From the NCBI GenBank assembly GCA_020205615.1, contig CM035160.1, forward strand, positions 148,967,991 to 149,031,990: DNA of 64,000 nucleotides, in the 5' to 3' direction. The stretch is from Panax quinquefolius. Lineage: Eukaryota; Streptophyta; Magnoliopsida; Apiales; Araliaceae. The position numbers and the translations under genes are program-made. The notes beneath the pieces were generated by a model that was not told the DNA's origin, ran no database searches, and was given only the letters and a program-made list of their open reading frames with translations. Of the stretch, positions 12,811 through 25,030 are shown one piece after another. Every line of letters begins with the position of its first letter. The stretch's first letter is position 1.

Positions 12811-13260
12811 GGGATCATGTATTGTTGCGAGTTGCTCCATGGAAGGGAGTTACAAGATTTGGGAAGAGAGAAAGCTCGATCCACGATTTATTGGTCCATT
12901 TCAAATTCTTGGCCAAGTAGTAGGAAATGTAGCCTATAGACTTGCGTTACCTCAAGTATGTCTAAATGTTCATAATGTGTTTCACATATACGTACTTAAA
13001 TAAATATGTGAAAGACCGAACCACGTTATTGAGTTAGAACCGGACGAGATAGCCCAGAAGACTTAGCGTATGAGGAGGTACTGTCAAGATCTTGGATAGG
13101 AAGGAGCATGTCCTACTGTATGAAAGGTCATACCACAAGTTAAAGTTTTGTGGAGGAATCATCTTATAGAGGAAATGACACAGGAATTGGAAAGCGGAAA
13201 TGAAAGCGAGGTATCCTCACCTTTTGAAACACAGAATGCGTCGTCGATTTAGAGGACGAA
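12811..13260 (+). pseudogene. chromodomain-like C-terminal tail of element B
   Basis: The region shows WEERKLDPRFIGPF, VGNVAYRLALP, NVFHI, ELEPDEIA and VIPQVKVLWRNH. These are the conserved order before the 3' end of plant chromovirus pol. In such elements the domain helps target integration to heterochromatin. Here it is frameshifted near 13050. Confidence 0.75.
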
Positions 13261-13267
13261 ATTTCAT

Positions 13268-13279
13268 AAGGAGGGAGGT
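13268..13279 (+). other. polypurine tract of element B
   Basis: AAGGAGGGAGGT directly precedes TGTAAGACCCC of the 3' LTR. Confidence 0.85.
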
Positions 13280-16074
13280 TGTAAGACCCCAAAATTTTTA
13301 ATAAAAGGAATTTCCTTTATTTATTATTTTGAAATAGTAAGGGTTGATTTGATTAATGTGGATAGTTAAAGGTTAAATCATGAATATTTCAAAATAAGCA
13401 GTGGTTATAAAATATTCATTGTTGTCGGGGAATATTAGTTTGGTGGTGGAATATTAAATGCTTTGTCGGGAAATATTAAATGCTGACAGTAGCGACCGTG
13501 TGTGTGGCCCCCATGTGAGCGATTGGATGAAGAAAGCGACAAATATAAGTTGTTTTTAAATAGCAGGCGTAGTTATTCTGAATTAATCTTTGTTGGAATA
13601 CCGGTGGTTAAAACACACTATGTCTGGCGTTGTTGAGCGATAGCACTGCGGTATTGCACAATTATTGATTCTTACGTGAAGGCACTACTTTCGATAATGG
13701 TTACGATAATTCTTTATTCGATATTTTATTGAGTTAATAATTCTTGCGTTGATATTTTATATTCTTTGTTGTTTGATAATTGTCATTACGGTATTTTTCA
13801 TTATCGAAGCAATAATTCATATTATCTGAATAATATTATTAGATAACATTATTGGCAATGTCTAGAAAGTTACATCTAAGGAGAGGTTTGGTCACCTAAT
13901 TGCTTGGCATGATGAAGAAATTCTTATTGGAAAGCCCCTCTTTCTGAGGAGCTGCACAGGTTGTCGATATTGTGATTACGTAATATTATTTGTGAATAAT
14001 TAATTATTGATTCATATGATGAGGAAAATATTGATTTTATGTGGATATAGATGGAGAAAATTTTAATGTGACAATTGTTGAAAATTAAAATTTTATCTTT
14101 TTACGATAAAATAATTCGTTTAAATATATTATTATATTTTAATAATATAATAATGGTGATATTTTACAACGAATGTGGGATATATGAGTATCTGAGGAGG
14201 AAGAGTATTTTTGTTGCAATAAATGTTTAAAACATGTTAAACATGTCGGTGGACCCCATTTATTGGTGAAAATTTGATTATAGCACATAAAATCGCTTGT
14301 TTGTGGATTTGGTCAATTTCTATTTGGAATTTGGAAAAACTTTCTTACGCAAAGTTGTAGAATTGAATTTCCTATAAAAACTCATGAGATTCGAATTTTC
14401 TGATGAAAGGGCTATTTATTATGAATTATTGAAGTTAAAAACTCAAAATAATTGATTTTTGGAAGTTTAAAATAATTTAAATTATTAAAAAAACGTTTTT
14501 TATCTTTCTTTTTAGAGAGGTGGGCTACATGTGTGGCTGATGGTTGAGATCTGATTTCCAAAGATGGGCTAGAAATTTATTTATATAATATATTATTATT
14601 TATTAAATTTTACTTTTGGTGTTACAGCGTTTTCTATAAATAGGGTCTTGGGTTAGAATTGAAAATCACACGAAAGCTGAAGTTTTCTCTCTCTATATTA
14701 TCGGCGTATTCTTGTGAGTATTTTGAGTATACTTTGAGTATTGCTAGGCGGTGCAAGTTCCTTGACCTTATATCGGTATTATTTATTAGAAATCTTGATC
14801 TTTCGAGGTAAGGGATGTTATTTTCTTCTCGAATGATATTATTTCTTGATATCATTATCTTTGAAATATTGATTGGAAGTTTTATCAAATTTGGAACTTT
14901 TCATGTGTCGGTTTCTTATTCATGAGTTCTTATTCATGAGTTCTTATTCAGAGTTCTTATTCACGAGTTCTTATTCACGAGTTCTTATTCACGAGTTCTT
15001 ATTCACGAGTCTATTAAGTAAGCGTGAAGATGTTTTTTGTGGAATTTCTATCTTTTGGTGTCGATTTACTATTCACGTATCTGGCCTTTATTCACGTATC
15101 TGATCTATTCAAATATCTGACTTTATTCATAGAAAAATAAAATTTCTTCTTTTAAGTCCAAAATATCTATTACGGATACTAACTTTGATTGTATCCATGT
15201 TTTGATCATTCTTGAATTTTACACCACTATGATTATTTTTGAGGTATTTTTGGGCGTGGATAAAACCAAGTCTGAATCCTTAATCCTTAATCCTTGTCAT
15301 TTTGTTTCCTTTGGATTCGTTTCTTTAAAAAAATTTTTTCATCATCCTCGGTCTTAAATGATGATATTATGGAATATCTTTGGCTTTGTATGCAAAGATG
15401 AATGATTTCTTAAGAATATCTTTGGCACATAGTGCAAAGATGAATGATTCTGAAGAATATCTTTGGCTAGTAGTGCAAAGATGAGCAGTGTTTAAATGAA
15501 CATGACCAAGTGATGAATATCTTTGGCTGTAGTGCAAAGATGAATATTTGATTCAGATGTATATTGATTGATGTTACGGGGATAAAAGATGAGCGATGAA
15601 CTTTTAAATTCATCATAGAAGATAGTAGTTTGCATTCTCTACTTAACTCTTACAATGAATTATTATTTCATTGCGAATATTGATTTAAAATTTGTTGTCT
15701 ATTGTATTACATTAGATTTTTCCTGTTGAAGACTAACGATAATTTGTTGTATATTATCTTAGTCATAATATTCTTCTTGAGCTAGTTGAGCTCACCCTTT
15801 TCCTTTTGTTCCATTTTTCTCGGGGAGGCGAGAATATAGCGAGTCTGAGTCGGGGTATGGAATGAAGGTTTTAGAAAGGATTGTTTAGTAGTCCTCACCA
15901 TTTTGTAAAATAATGTATCGATAAATGTGATGAGGATTTATTTGAGTATAGATATTATGCAGAAGATAATATTTGTATTCAAACTCACAGTTTTCTTGTT
16001 GTAATAATAAAGTTGTAGTTGTTTACATACCATGTATTGACAACTTCGAAATAGGTGATGTATACTATTTTGGG
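13280..16074 (+). repeat. 3' LTR of element B
   Basis: It starts with TGTAAGACCCCAAAA and carries the same internal marks as the 5' LTR: TATA about 14633-14642, splice-donor-like GAGGTAAGGG about 14805-14814, TTCTTATTCACGAG repeats 14920-15012 and the stem-loop array 15373-15545. It stops at TTTTGGG (16074) and is joined to minus-strand Z LTR sequence. Confidence 0.9.
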
Positions 16075-18361
16075 AAGATAATATACAACAAATTATCGTT
16101 AGTCTCCAACAGGAAAAAATCGATATAGGAATCTGATAGACAACAAGTTTCAGATCAAAATTCGCAATGAAATAATAATTAAGTAGAAGAGTTACGTAGA
16201 GAATGAAATCTACTATAATCTATGAATTTAACGATCCATCATCAATATTTTATCCCCATAACATCAATCAATATTCATCTCAAATCAAATATTCATCTTT
16301 CTTTGCACTACAGTGCCAAAGATATTCATCAATCGGTCATGTTCATCTCAACACTGCTTCATCTTTTGCACTAAAGGCCAAAGATATTCATCGATCGGTC
16401 GTATTCATTTAAACACATTCATCTTTGTACTACAGGCCAAAGATATTCTTCAAAATCATTCATCTTTGCACTCTGAGGCCAAAGATATTCAATAATATCA
16501 TCATTTAAGACCGAGGATGATGAAAATATTTTTAAAGAACGAATCCAATTGAAACAAAATGACAAGGATTAAGGATTAAGGATTAGTACTTTGTTTTATC
16601 CATGTCCAACAATACCTCAAAATAATCATAGTGGTGTAAAATTCAAGAATGATCAAAACTTGAATACAATCAAAGCTAGTATCCGAATAGATATTTTGGA
16701 CGAAAAGAAGAAATTTTATTTTTCGATGAATAGTCAGTATCGTGAATAGTAACTCAGACACCAAAAGATAGAAATTCCACAAAAAAAACATTTTCACGCT
16801 TCATGAATAGTACTTTCGTGAATAGTAACTCGTGAATAAGAACTCATGAATAGTAACTCATGACATAAAAAGTTCTAAATTTGATAAAAGTTCCAACCAA
16901 TATTTCAAAGATAATGATATTGAAAAATAATATCATTTGAGAAGAAAATAACATCCCTTACCTCAAAGAATCAAGATTTGGAAGGAAAGATCTAAGTGAT
17001 CTTTGAATGAAACTTGTCTTTGAATCAAAAACTCTCAAAGTATCTAAATACTCACAAAATACGCTTCAATAATATAGAGAGAGAAAGAAAACTTTGTTTC
17101 GGTGTGATTTTCAATTCTAACTTAGCCCTCTATTTATAGGAAAATGTTAGCCCGTAAAGCAGGACTTGACTTCTTTACACGATGGCTTTACACTGCTTCT
17201 TATTGTCACCCACCACATTTGAAATAAAATTCAGCACATTTTTCACCAACCACAAGTGGGGCCCTCAATTCTAGAATTTTCCACCAAAATCAATTATAAC
17301 CCTACTTTCCGAATCAAACACCTCTTAAAATTCATAATAAATTATACGCTCATTTTAACGGTTCAAAATTTGTGGACATATACTCAACTTATATATATAA
17401 CATATCCAAAAATTACAACGATCCAACGGTCGGATTAAATATTATAACTCACACAATAAAGGCGTAATAACAGATTTGATCTTTTAATACCTCGAATCAG
17501 ACAAAATACAAATAAAACATCTCGGCATTAATTCCTTCATTAATAACCACATAAATAAATCCATCATTTATATTCATATAAAATAAATATTTCCTTATCA
17601 TATGAATCAATACTTAATTATTCATAAATAATATTACGAATCACAATTATGACAACCAGTGCGGGTTCGAGAAAGAGGGGCTTTCGATAAGGATCTCTCC
17701 TTCTTGGCCGCGAATTAGGTGACCAAACCTCTCCTTAGACAGAACTTTCTAGACATTGCCAATAATGTTATCTAATAATATTATTCAAATAATATGAATT
17801 ATTGATCCGATAATGGGAAATCATGCGATGACAATTATTGAAACCATAATAATATAAAATATCAACGCAACAATTATTGAATCAATAAAATAAAATATTG
17901 AGCGATAGACTCTTGTGAAAATTATTGAGTAGTGCCTTCTTACGTAAGGATCAATAATTCAACAATCTTGTGCAATCTGGTAATCTTCTTTAATGCGACC
18001 ACGCCAGATTCTCGTATTTTAACCACCAAGGGTATTCAATGATCTTAACCAGAATAACAACTACGCGTTATTTATAACCACCCAAACTTTGTTGTTTTCC
18101 TCATCCAATCGCTTTCCATTATGGGGCCCACACATGGGCTTATTGCCGTCAATGCATGCGAATATTCCCGACGATGCGAATATTCCACGACCAAACGAAT
18201 ATTCCCCGACAACAATGAATATTTTATAACCACTTGCTTATTTTGAAATATTTGCGTATTTTACCCCTAACTATCCACATTAATCAAATCAACCCTTACT
18301 ATTTCAAAATAATAAATAAAGGAAATTCCTTTTTATTTAAAAAAAAATTCGGGGTCTTACA
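16075..18361 (-). repeat. 5' LTR of element Z, partial
   Basis: This minus-strand LTR starts (TGTAAGACCCC) at 18361 and is nearly identical to 1-2522, including the Z-specific sequence around 16204-16270. It lacks roughly the last 300 bp of U5, where B is joined. TATA is at about 17129-17140 and the splice-donor motif GAGGTAAGGG at about 16955-16964. The right flank is X repeat sequence starting CTAAGCGTCAC. Confidence 0.88.
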
Positions 18362-19301
18362 CTAAGCGTCACTATTTGGGCTCATTTTACTTGAAAAAAA
18401 GCAATACCTAAATTATGACTTATATATGTATCATATATATTGGGTCGTCAACGACAATGGAGAGACAATCAAATATTTAGCTCTAAAACCCGAAAAAAAA
18501 TATTAACCATAAATTAATCTAAACCCAGCAGAAAATCTCAAACATCAATGCTCAATATTGAACCCTCTCTTCTTCAAATAGCCAGTGAAAACTGTAGCTT
18601 AATCTAAACCCACCATTATTCTACATACCAAAAGACTTTAAAATTAAGAATATTCCGAACAGAAATACCTCAAAATTAAATCAAAAAACAGATGGAAAGA
18701 TTGGGACCACAAAATATATTGCAAGAAACATATCTTAAAAAACAAAACCAACAAAAAATAACTTAGGAATGCATAAAGCATAAAAATATCCTTAGCTTGA
18801 AGATTTTTTTACTAAATATAACTTAACATCAATAAAAGAATAGACAAAATAAGTAATAAATTTCATTTGAAAGATGCTTGAACACATAAAAGCACAATGG
18901 CGGTGAAAAATGGATGAAAATAGCATATCTCAAGTCCTTAGAAAGAAAATAACGCGTGTTTAAGACAAAGAATAAAATTTTATACACTTGGACCATTAGC
19001 GATTATTATTTACTTGCACGAACACTAATACTCAATGGGGTAAAAACAAATAAACACGATCCTACTATAAATACAAAAGCAATAATAGGCAGCATGGCTA
19101 ATTTATCTATTCATTAAAAAAATATAAAAAACTTTCACAAAAGAGGTCATCTAGAATAAGGAGCTTGGCTTCATCTAAAATCACCAAATTATGTTCCTCA
19201 GAATGTATCCAATATACAAAATAAAACATACTATAATAAATTAGTTGACATGAATACAGAGAACCCAAATGAATATCCAAGCACCTCTATGTCTACAAAG
19301 T
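18362..19301. repeat. fragment of repeat X (unit 0)
   Basis: This stretch matches 32822-33759 and 40817-41761 almost base for base. It is the part of X that lies between the insertion points of Z (left) and C (right). I see no gene in it. Confidence 0.9.
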
Positions 19302-20704
19302 TGTAAGACCCCAGTTTTTATAAATAAAGATGAATTTTTCTATAAATATTATTATTGAATATTATGGAATAAATTTGATATAATGTTATAGTTGTGGGTA
19401 ATATTTATAAATTTTGCAAAGTATGCAAGTTGTTATAAAATATTCGTTTGGTGGGGAATATTCTTTTTGTTAGGAATATTAAATATAAATGGCTCAATCA
19501 TTGGTGGACCCCATAAATGTAATTATTGTCGGATTGAAAAGCGACAAAAATATGTTATAAAAATAACGGCGGAGGTATTACAGATTAAAGCTGTTGGAAT
19601 AACTTTTCTGCATGCGATTACATCGCATGTATGGTGATTTCTTTTGTTATTCTATTTTTTATTATACCCAGTTGGTTAAAACTTTGACTTCTATACTCCA
19701 TGAAATTAGTGGAATATCCTTGATATTTGCGTTTCATCCAGTATCTTTTCATGAAAATATTCTTCTGATCATTCTTGAATTTTACTCTACAAAATAGTAT
19801 CATATTGATAATTTGGGCGTTAATAATTCTGGATAAAATAATTCTTGAACTTGTTTTATTGAATTCTTATATCATTGTCATCATCTTCATGTTTATATTT
19901 TTTTAAAGTCATCTGCGGCTTTTGAGTGCATAGATGGACTTGGTATGATTATGACCGAGAGACTATTCGGTGTAATAATCATGACAATAATGTTATAAAT
20001 GATGTGGTAAAAATCCTCGATTGGTAGTAGTGCATTGATGGATAGTTGTTGGCATGATCATGACCATTAATGAATACACAAATATTCTTGGCCCATAGTG
20101 CATGAATAATTGTGGTCGTGATACTTAAAGAATATCCTTGGTAGTAGTAGTGCGGGGTGATTCGATGATGTGGAATATTTATTAAAATGAGTCTCAAATA
20201 TATAACGATGATGAAAAACCTTTTAAAACCTAAAGATAGTAGACTTTATTTTCTACTTGACTCTTTTAATGGATTGCGTATTCACCGCAGATTAAACCGG
20301 TTGTCTATTGTATTTTATCGGTTTAACATTGTTGAAGACTATTGATAATTTATTCGCATTATCTTAGTCATAATATTTCTTCTTGGGCTAGTTGAGCTCA
20401 CCCTTTCTTTCACTTTTTTCTTCGGAAAATGAGAATATAGTTTGAGACGAGTCGAGGAAGCGAGTGATGGTCCTGAAGATAGCATTAGTAGTCCTCACTA
20501 TTACGTGAAATTGTGTGATAATAATTGTAATGAGGACTCCTTTTTGAGTTTGTATAATATCTAGTAGACGATATTTGTATTTAAACTCACGGTTTATATC
20601 GTATTGTACCACGACGAGTTATGTTAGTAAGTTGTATTTAAATTACATACCATGTAAGTGGCGACCCAAGATGGGTGATGTATACCTAATTTTGGGGCAT
20701 CACA
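19302..20704 (+). repeat. 5' LTR of element C, internally deleted
   Basis: It is 1403 bp against 2557 bp for its partner. The loss corresponds to about 25824-26981 of the 3' LTR and lies between two copies of CTGTTGGAA. It removes the TATA box and the splice-donor-like motif. Stem-loop modules remain at about 19905-20165. Confidence 0.9.
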
Positions 20705-20720
20705 GTTGGTATCGAGCTTA
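20705..20720 (+). other. primer-binding site of element C
   Basis: GTTGGTATCGAGCTTA directly follows the LTR end TCACA. It resembles the complement of the initiator-Met tRNA 3' end, TGGTATCAGAGC, used by many plant chromoviruses. It is the best-preserved copy in the window together with that of D. Confidence 0.75.
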
Positions 20721-20878
20721 GGATATGATCCTGGCTAAGATGTGAGAATAGTACTAGGAGGGAGAGAGGGGAATACCTTCATTAGTATGACCTACCTAAG
20801 TTTATGTCTTTATTTTATTGGTTGGTCGGAAGATAGGGATAATTTGTTACATGTCAATTAACCTTTTGTTTTGTGGCG

Positions 20879-22080
20879 ATGTCTGAAAATGACATCCGAG
20901 AATGTTGAGAATAAGAATGGAGCGCAGTGACGATCGTTGATTCACCACATATTCATAATCGGGATAATGTGCATCGAAGGCGACAATCCTCATGCAAAAA
21001 CAACAACAACGACCAAATGATGAATGATCAAATGTTCGAGGAGGCTTTATGCGATTTATCAACAATGTAGTGAGGCGACTCTGTCCAAAACGTGGGGTGG
21101 AAACACGGAAAACTCTCGGGCGGTCACCGCTAAACAATTCAAGGAGCTGGGACCACCGGAGTTTAAGGGAAAGCAAAACCACTTACGGCGGAAGCATGGA
21201 TAAAGCAGTTACAAAATATTTGATGTCTTGGGATGCTCAGAGGAGCAAAAGGTTCCTTGCACGCTTTTATGTTGCGCGGAGAAGGATTCTTTGGTGGGAA
21301 TCGGTAAAACGTACTCGACTTCTTTGTCTTGAAGATATCTTGGGAGAAGTTCGAGGAGGCATTCAACGACAAATACTTTCTGAAAGTATTAGCCACATGA
21401 AGGAGGTGGAGTTTATCAAGTTGGAACAAAACAATATGGCCAGTGTCGCATGATACGAGGCAAAATTTACGGAGTTATCACGGTTTCGTCCCCACTTGGT
21501 GGATAATGAAGAGAGAATGGCGCGAATGTTTTTAAGAGGTTTGAAGCGGGAGATACGTCAACATCTTATTTCTCATAAACCGTGTTTGTATTCGGATGTT
21601 GTAAATAGGGCTCGATTAGTGGAGCGCGATAATGAGTCAACGCTTGACTAAAAGAGCGGTAAACAAAATTATAATACCGGCGAGAGTAGTCATCGAAGCG
21701 GTGACAACAAGAGTGGAGGAATCAATGAGCTAGATATGGTAACCACTTGGTGGTAATCGTAGGCCAAAACAATAAGAATGGACATTTCAAGAAACGGAGA
21801 TTCAACAATGATGGAAAGACGTCGGCACCAAAGACCCATTGTTAAGGAAGGAGAAAGACCACCTATCATATGCTTCAAATGCGGAGGAGAGGACACATCG
21901 ATCAAATCTGCGTAAATGCAGTCAAAACATGTTATAATTGTGGAAGAGAAGGTCACTTGGCTCGATTTTGTCGTTTCACAGAAGACAAATTCACTAGGAT
22001 GGAGGCACCAAAGGCCATCCCAAAAATTCAAAACCCAGTAGTCTGAGGAGGCGTTTGTTGTGACCTCCCAAAGAGCGAGG
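20879..22080 (+). pseudogene. gag of element C, frameshifted
   Basis: The start is probably ATG 20879 (MSENDI). The capsid region shows FKELGPPEFKG, HMKEVEFIKLEQNN, LVDNEERMARMFLRGLK and QHLISHK (about 21130-21580). A complete zinc knuckle CYNCGREGHLARFC is at about 21937-21975, preceded by a second Cys-rich stretch CFKCGG. This is the only gypsy copy here with all four zinc ligands. Stops near the start and frameshifts disable it. Confidence 0.82.
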
Positions 22081-22590
22081 AATCCAAATGAGGTCATCAC
22101 GGGTAAAACTTATCATAAACTCTAATGAAGTCATACTTTATTTGATCACGGTTCTACCCATTCTTTTATTTCTCCTACTTGCGCTCATCGATTAAATTTG
22201 ACTCGGAGAAATTAGACTTTGACTTATCTGTGGAAACTCTGTTGGGAGAAACCTTCATTACATCCACTTTGTTTATAAGTCTTGTTTTGGTTCAAATCGG
22301 TACCTCACATTACCGTCGATCTTATTTCATTAAAATACTTGCATTTGACGTGATTCTAGGGATTGATTGGTTAACTACTTATCATGCAAAAATTGATTGT
22401 TTTCGTAAGGTTGTTAGCTTTCATATTCCTAATCAACCTATTATGCTAATTCAAACGACCAAACCATTAAAATCAATCACGTTTATCTCAAAGCCATAAA
22501 GCTATTCGTTTATTGAAAAGCGGATGTCAAGCTTTCTTAGCTCATGTCACGATTTAAACAAAAATACTTGATTTTAAACGATATTCCAAT
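22081..22590 (+). pseudogene. aspartic protease region of element C
   Basis: The active-site segment reads FDHGSTHSFISPTCAHRLNL (about 22141-22200), with His where Ser or Thr is usual between Asp and Gly. ILAFDVILGIDWLTTYHAK follows at about 22330-22395. The change may be a mutation or a read error, because the flanking bases are otherwise well kept. Confidence 0.75.
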
Positions 22591-23430
22591 TGTTAATAAA
22601 TTTCTGACGTATTCCCAGAAGAACTTCCGCCTACCCCGGGCGTGAAATTGAATTTTGTATCGACCTTGAACCCGATAAAAACCTATTTCCAAAGCCCATA
22701 TCGAATAGCTCTATTGAACTTCGGGAGTTAAAGACCCAACTGCAGGATTTGTTAGACATTGGCTTTATTAATCCTAGTACTTCTCCTTGGGGTGCTCTGT
22801 TACTATTCGTGAAGAAGAAAGATGGGAGTATGCGACTTTGTATTGATTATAGGGAGTTGAATCATGTCACCATCAAAATAGGTATCCATTGCCACGTATT
22901 GATGACTGTTTGACCCGGTTGCAAGGAGCCAAATTCTTTTTAAGATTGATCTTAGTTCCGGATATCACCAATTGAAGATTAGAGCCGTGACATTCCAAAG
23001 ACGGCTTTGAGAACTCGATGCGGGCATTATGAATTCTAGTCATGTCCTTTGGATTGACTAATGCTCTCTCTTGCCTTCATGGATATGATGAACCGAGTAT
23101 TCAAGGAATATTTAGATCACTTTGTGGTCGTCTTTATTGATGACATCCTTATTTATTCCAAAAGTAGTGAAGATCATGATGAGCAACACTTGAGGTGACA
23201 CTCCAAAAGCTTCGTGAATATAAGCTTTATGCCAAGTTGAAGAAATGTGAGTTACGGCTTGAAGAAGTAGCATTCCTTGGGCACGTGGTATCAAGTCATG
23301 GAATATCTGTTGACCCAAAGAAAGATTGAAGCTATTCAAAGTTGGGAACAACCTAAATCGATGACCGAAGTCGTAGCTTTCTCGGTTTAAATGGTTATTA
23401 TCGGAGATTCGTGGAAGGATTTTCTCGAAT
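22591..23430 (+). pseudogene. reverse transcriptase of element C
   Basis: Phrases in order are [21 protein letters not shown] (shifted), [64 protein letters not shown] and [16 protein letters not shown] (23128-23170). These are followed by [23 protein letters not shown]. The catalytic Asp pair is present. Frameshifts lie around 22870-23040 and 23180. Confidence 0.87.
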
Positions 23431-23960
23431 CGCTACTCCATCGACTCGGTGACTCGGAAAGATACAAAGTTCGGTTGGAGCGAAGAATGTGAGAAGAGTT
23501 TTCAAGAACTCAAGAGGAGATTTATTTTGTTACGTGAATACCATCCGGCTCGGAGGGATTTGTCATCTCTGATGATGCTTGAGCAAAGGGTTGGGATGTG
23601 TTCTTATGCAACATGGAAAAGTTATAGCCTATGCCTCATGCGACAACTCAAAGAATATGAGAGGAATTATCCTACTCATGATCTAGAGTTAGCGGTTGTT
23701 GTCTTTTGCACTTAAAATTTGGAGGCATTACTTGTATGGGGAGAAAGTGGAGATCTTTACGGATCATAAAAGCCTCAAATATTTCTTCACTCAAAAGGAA
23801 CTCAACATCGACAACGACGTTGGCTTGAATCTGCTGAAAGATTATGATCATACCATCCAATACCATCCTCGGAAAATTTAACGTGGTAGGTGACGCATTG
23901 AGTAGAAAATCATATGCAATCACGAAAAGCGATATATTAACGTATGAGCCCATTTTGTGT
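23431..23960 (+). pseudogene. RNase H of element C
   Basis: The region reads TRKDTKFGWSEECEKSFQEL, then [18 protein letters not shown] and, one frame away, [24 protein letters not shown] and FTQKEL (23700-23810). It ends with the YHP and DALSRKSY phrases that close the RNase H domain in gypsy elements. Confidence 0.85.
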
Positions 23961-25030
23961 GACTTGCAAAAGGATGGAGATAGAGTTAAAGACTCGAGGG
24001 CGCGTGTGATGATAAGCGAGTATCTGAGTAGAACCGAACTTTAATCGATAAAGTTAAAGTTTGCTCAAGCTTCTGAGCACAGGTGATGCATATGAGGAAA
24101 AAAGTGCAAGAAGGTCTTTATCTTAGGAAGCAAGAATCGATGAAGAAGGAATACTTGAGTCAACTCCGGACTTTGTGTTCTAACGACCACGATTTAAAGT
24201 ATAATATCATGATGGAGCGCTACAACACACCATTTGCAATCCATCACAGGAGTACCAAAATGTATCATGATATTCGTCCATACATTTTGGTGGAGCAATA
24301 TGAAGAGAGATAAATACCTTTGTTTATCTCAAGGTGTCTAACTTGTCAACGAGTTAAAGCGGAGCATCAGTACCAAAAGGTCCATTGCAACCACTTGAAA
24401 TTCCAGAATGGAAGTGGGAACACATTACCATGGATTTCGTTCATCGGCCTTCCTAAGGTTTCTCAAGGCATTGATGCGATTTGGGTCATTGTTGATAGAT
24501 TGACCAAGTCCGCTCATTTCTTCTGCGAAATCGAGAAACTTATACACTTGAACGTCTTGCTCAGTATGTACATAAACGAGATTGTAAGATCGCATGGTAT
24601 CTTGCAGGTATCCATAGTTTACGATCGAGACCCAAGATTCACTTCACGATTTTGGGTTAGTTTGCAAAAAGCTATGGGCACAGGACTTACGATTTAGCTT
24701 CGGCATATCATCCTCGAACCAGACGGACGGTCGGAGAGGACTATTCAAACTCTTGAAGATCTATTAAGACTCGTGTCCTTGATTTCAAGGGATTTGGGAC
24801 AAGTTCTTACCATTGGTGGAGTTTTCCTCACAACAACAGCTTATCAAGCAAGTATTGGCATGGCTCCATTCGAAGCATTGTATGGAAGAAAGTGTCGTTC
24901 TCGATTATCTTTGGGATGAGGTGGGTGAAGCAACGTTGTTGGGGCCGGAGTTGATGCGTATGACTACTGGAAAAAGATTCAAACGATCCAAACAACATAT
25001 AAAAACCTCACAAAATCGATAAAAGAGTTA
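23961..25030 (+). pseudogene. integrase of element C
   Basis: The HHCC finger spans about 24190-24355 (NTPFAIHH, FISRCLTCQRVKAEH). The DDE core includes [15 protein letters not shown] (24476-24520), VSIVYDRDPRFTSRFWVSLQKAMG (24605-24680, split by nothing in frame) and SERTIQTLEDLLR (about 24735-24775, other frame). VVAF-type sequence follows. The frame is broken at about 24310 and 24690. Confidence 0.87.

Larger units (their letters stand above)
5720..16074 (+). mobile_element. gypsy element B (plus strand), inside element Z
   Basis: This is a complete-length Ty3/gypsy element: 5' LTR about 5720-8500, internal region 8501-13279 and 3' LTR 13280-16074. The domain order is gag, protease, RT, RNase H, integrase, chromodomain-like tail. 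The LTRs of about 2.8 kb, the initiator-Met-like primer site and the tail are consistent with the Tekay/Del chromovirus clade, though clade placement is an inference. Both outer ends are imperfect. The left end reads TGAGACCCACAAAA instead of TGTAAGACCCCAAAA. The right end stops at TTTTGGG, about 8 bp before the expected GCGTCACA. No target duplication is visible. Confidence 0.9.

Noticed and set aside
16075..18361. A solo LTR
   Set aside because: It is nearly identical to 1-2522 and in the same orientation, so the two are better explained as the LTR pair of one interrupted element.
21690..22100. Minus-strand open stretch of 136 codons
   Set aside because: It is antisense to the gag zinc-knuckle region of element C and has no independent support.
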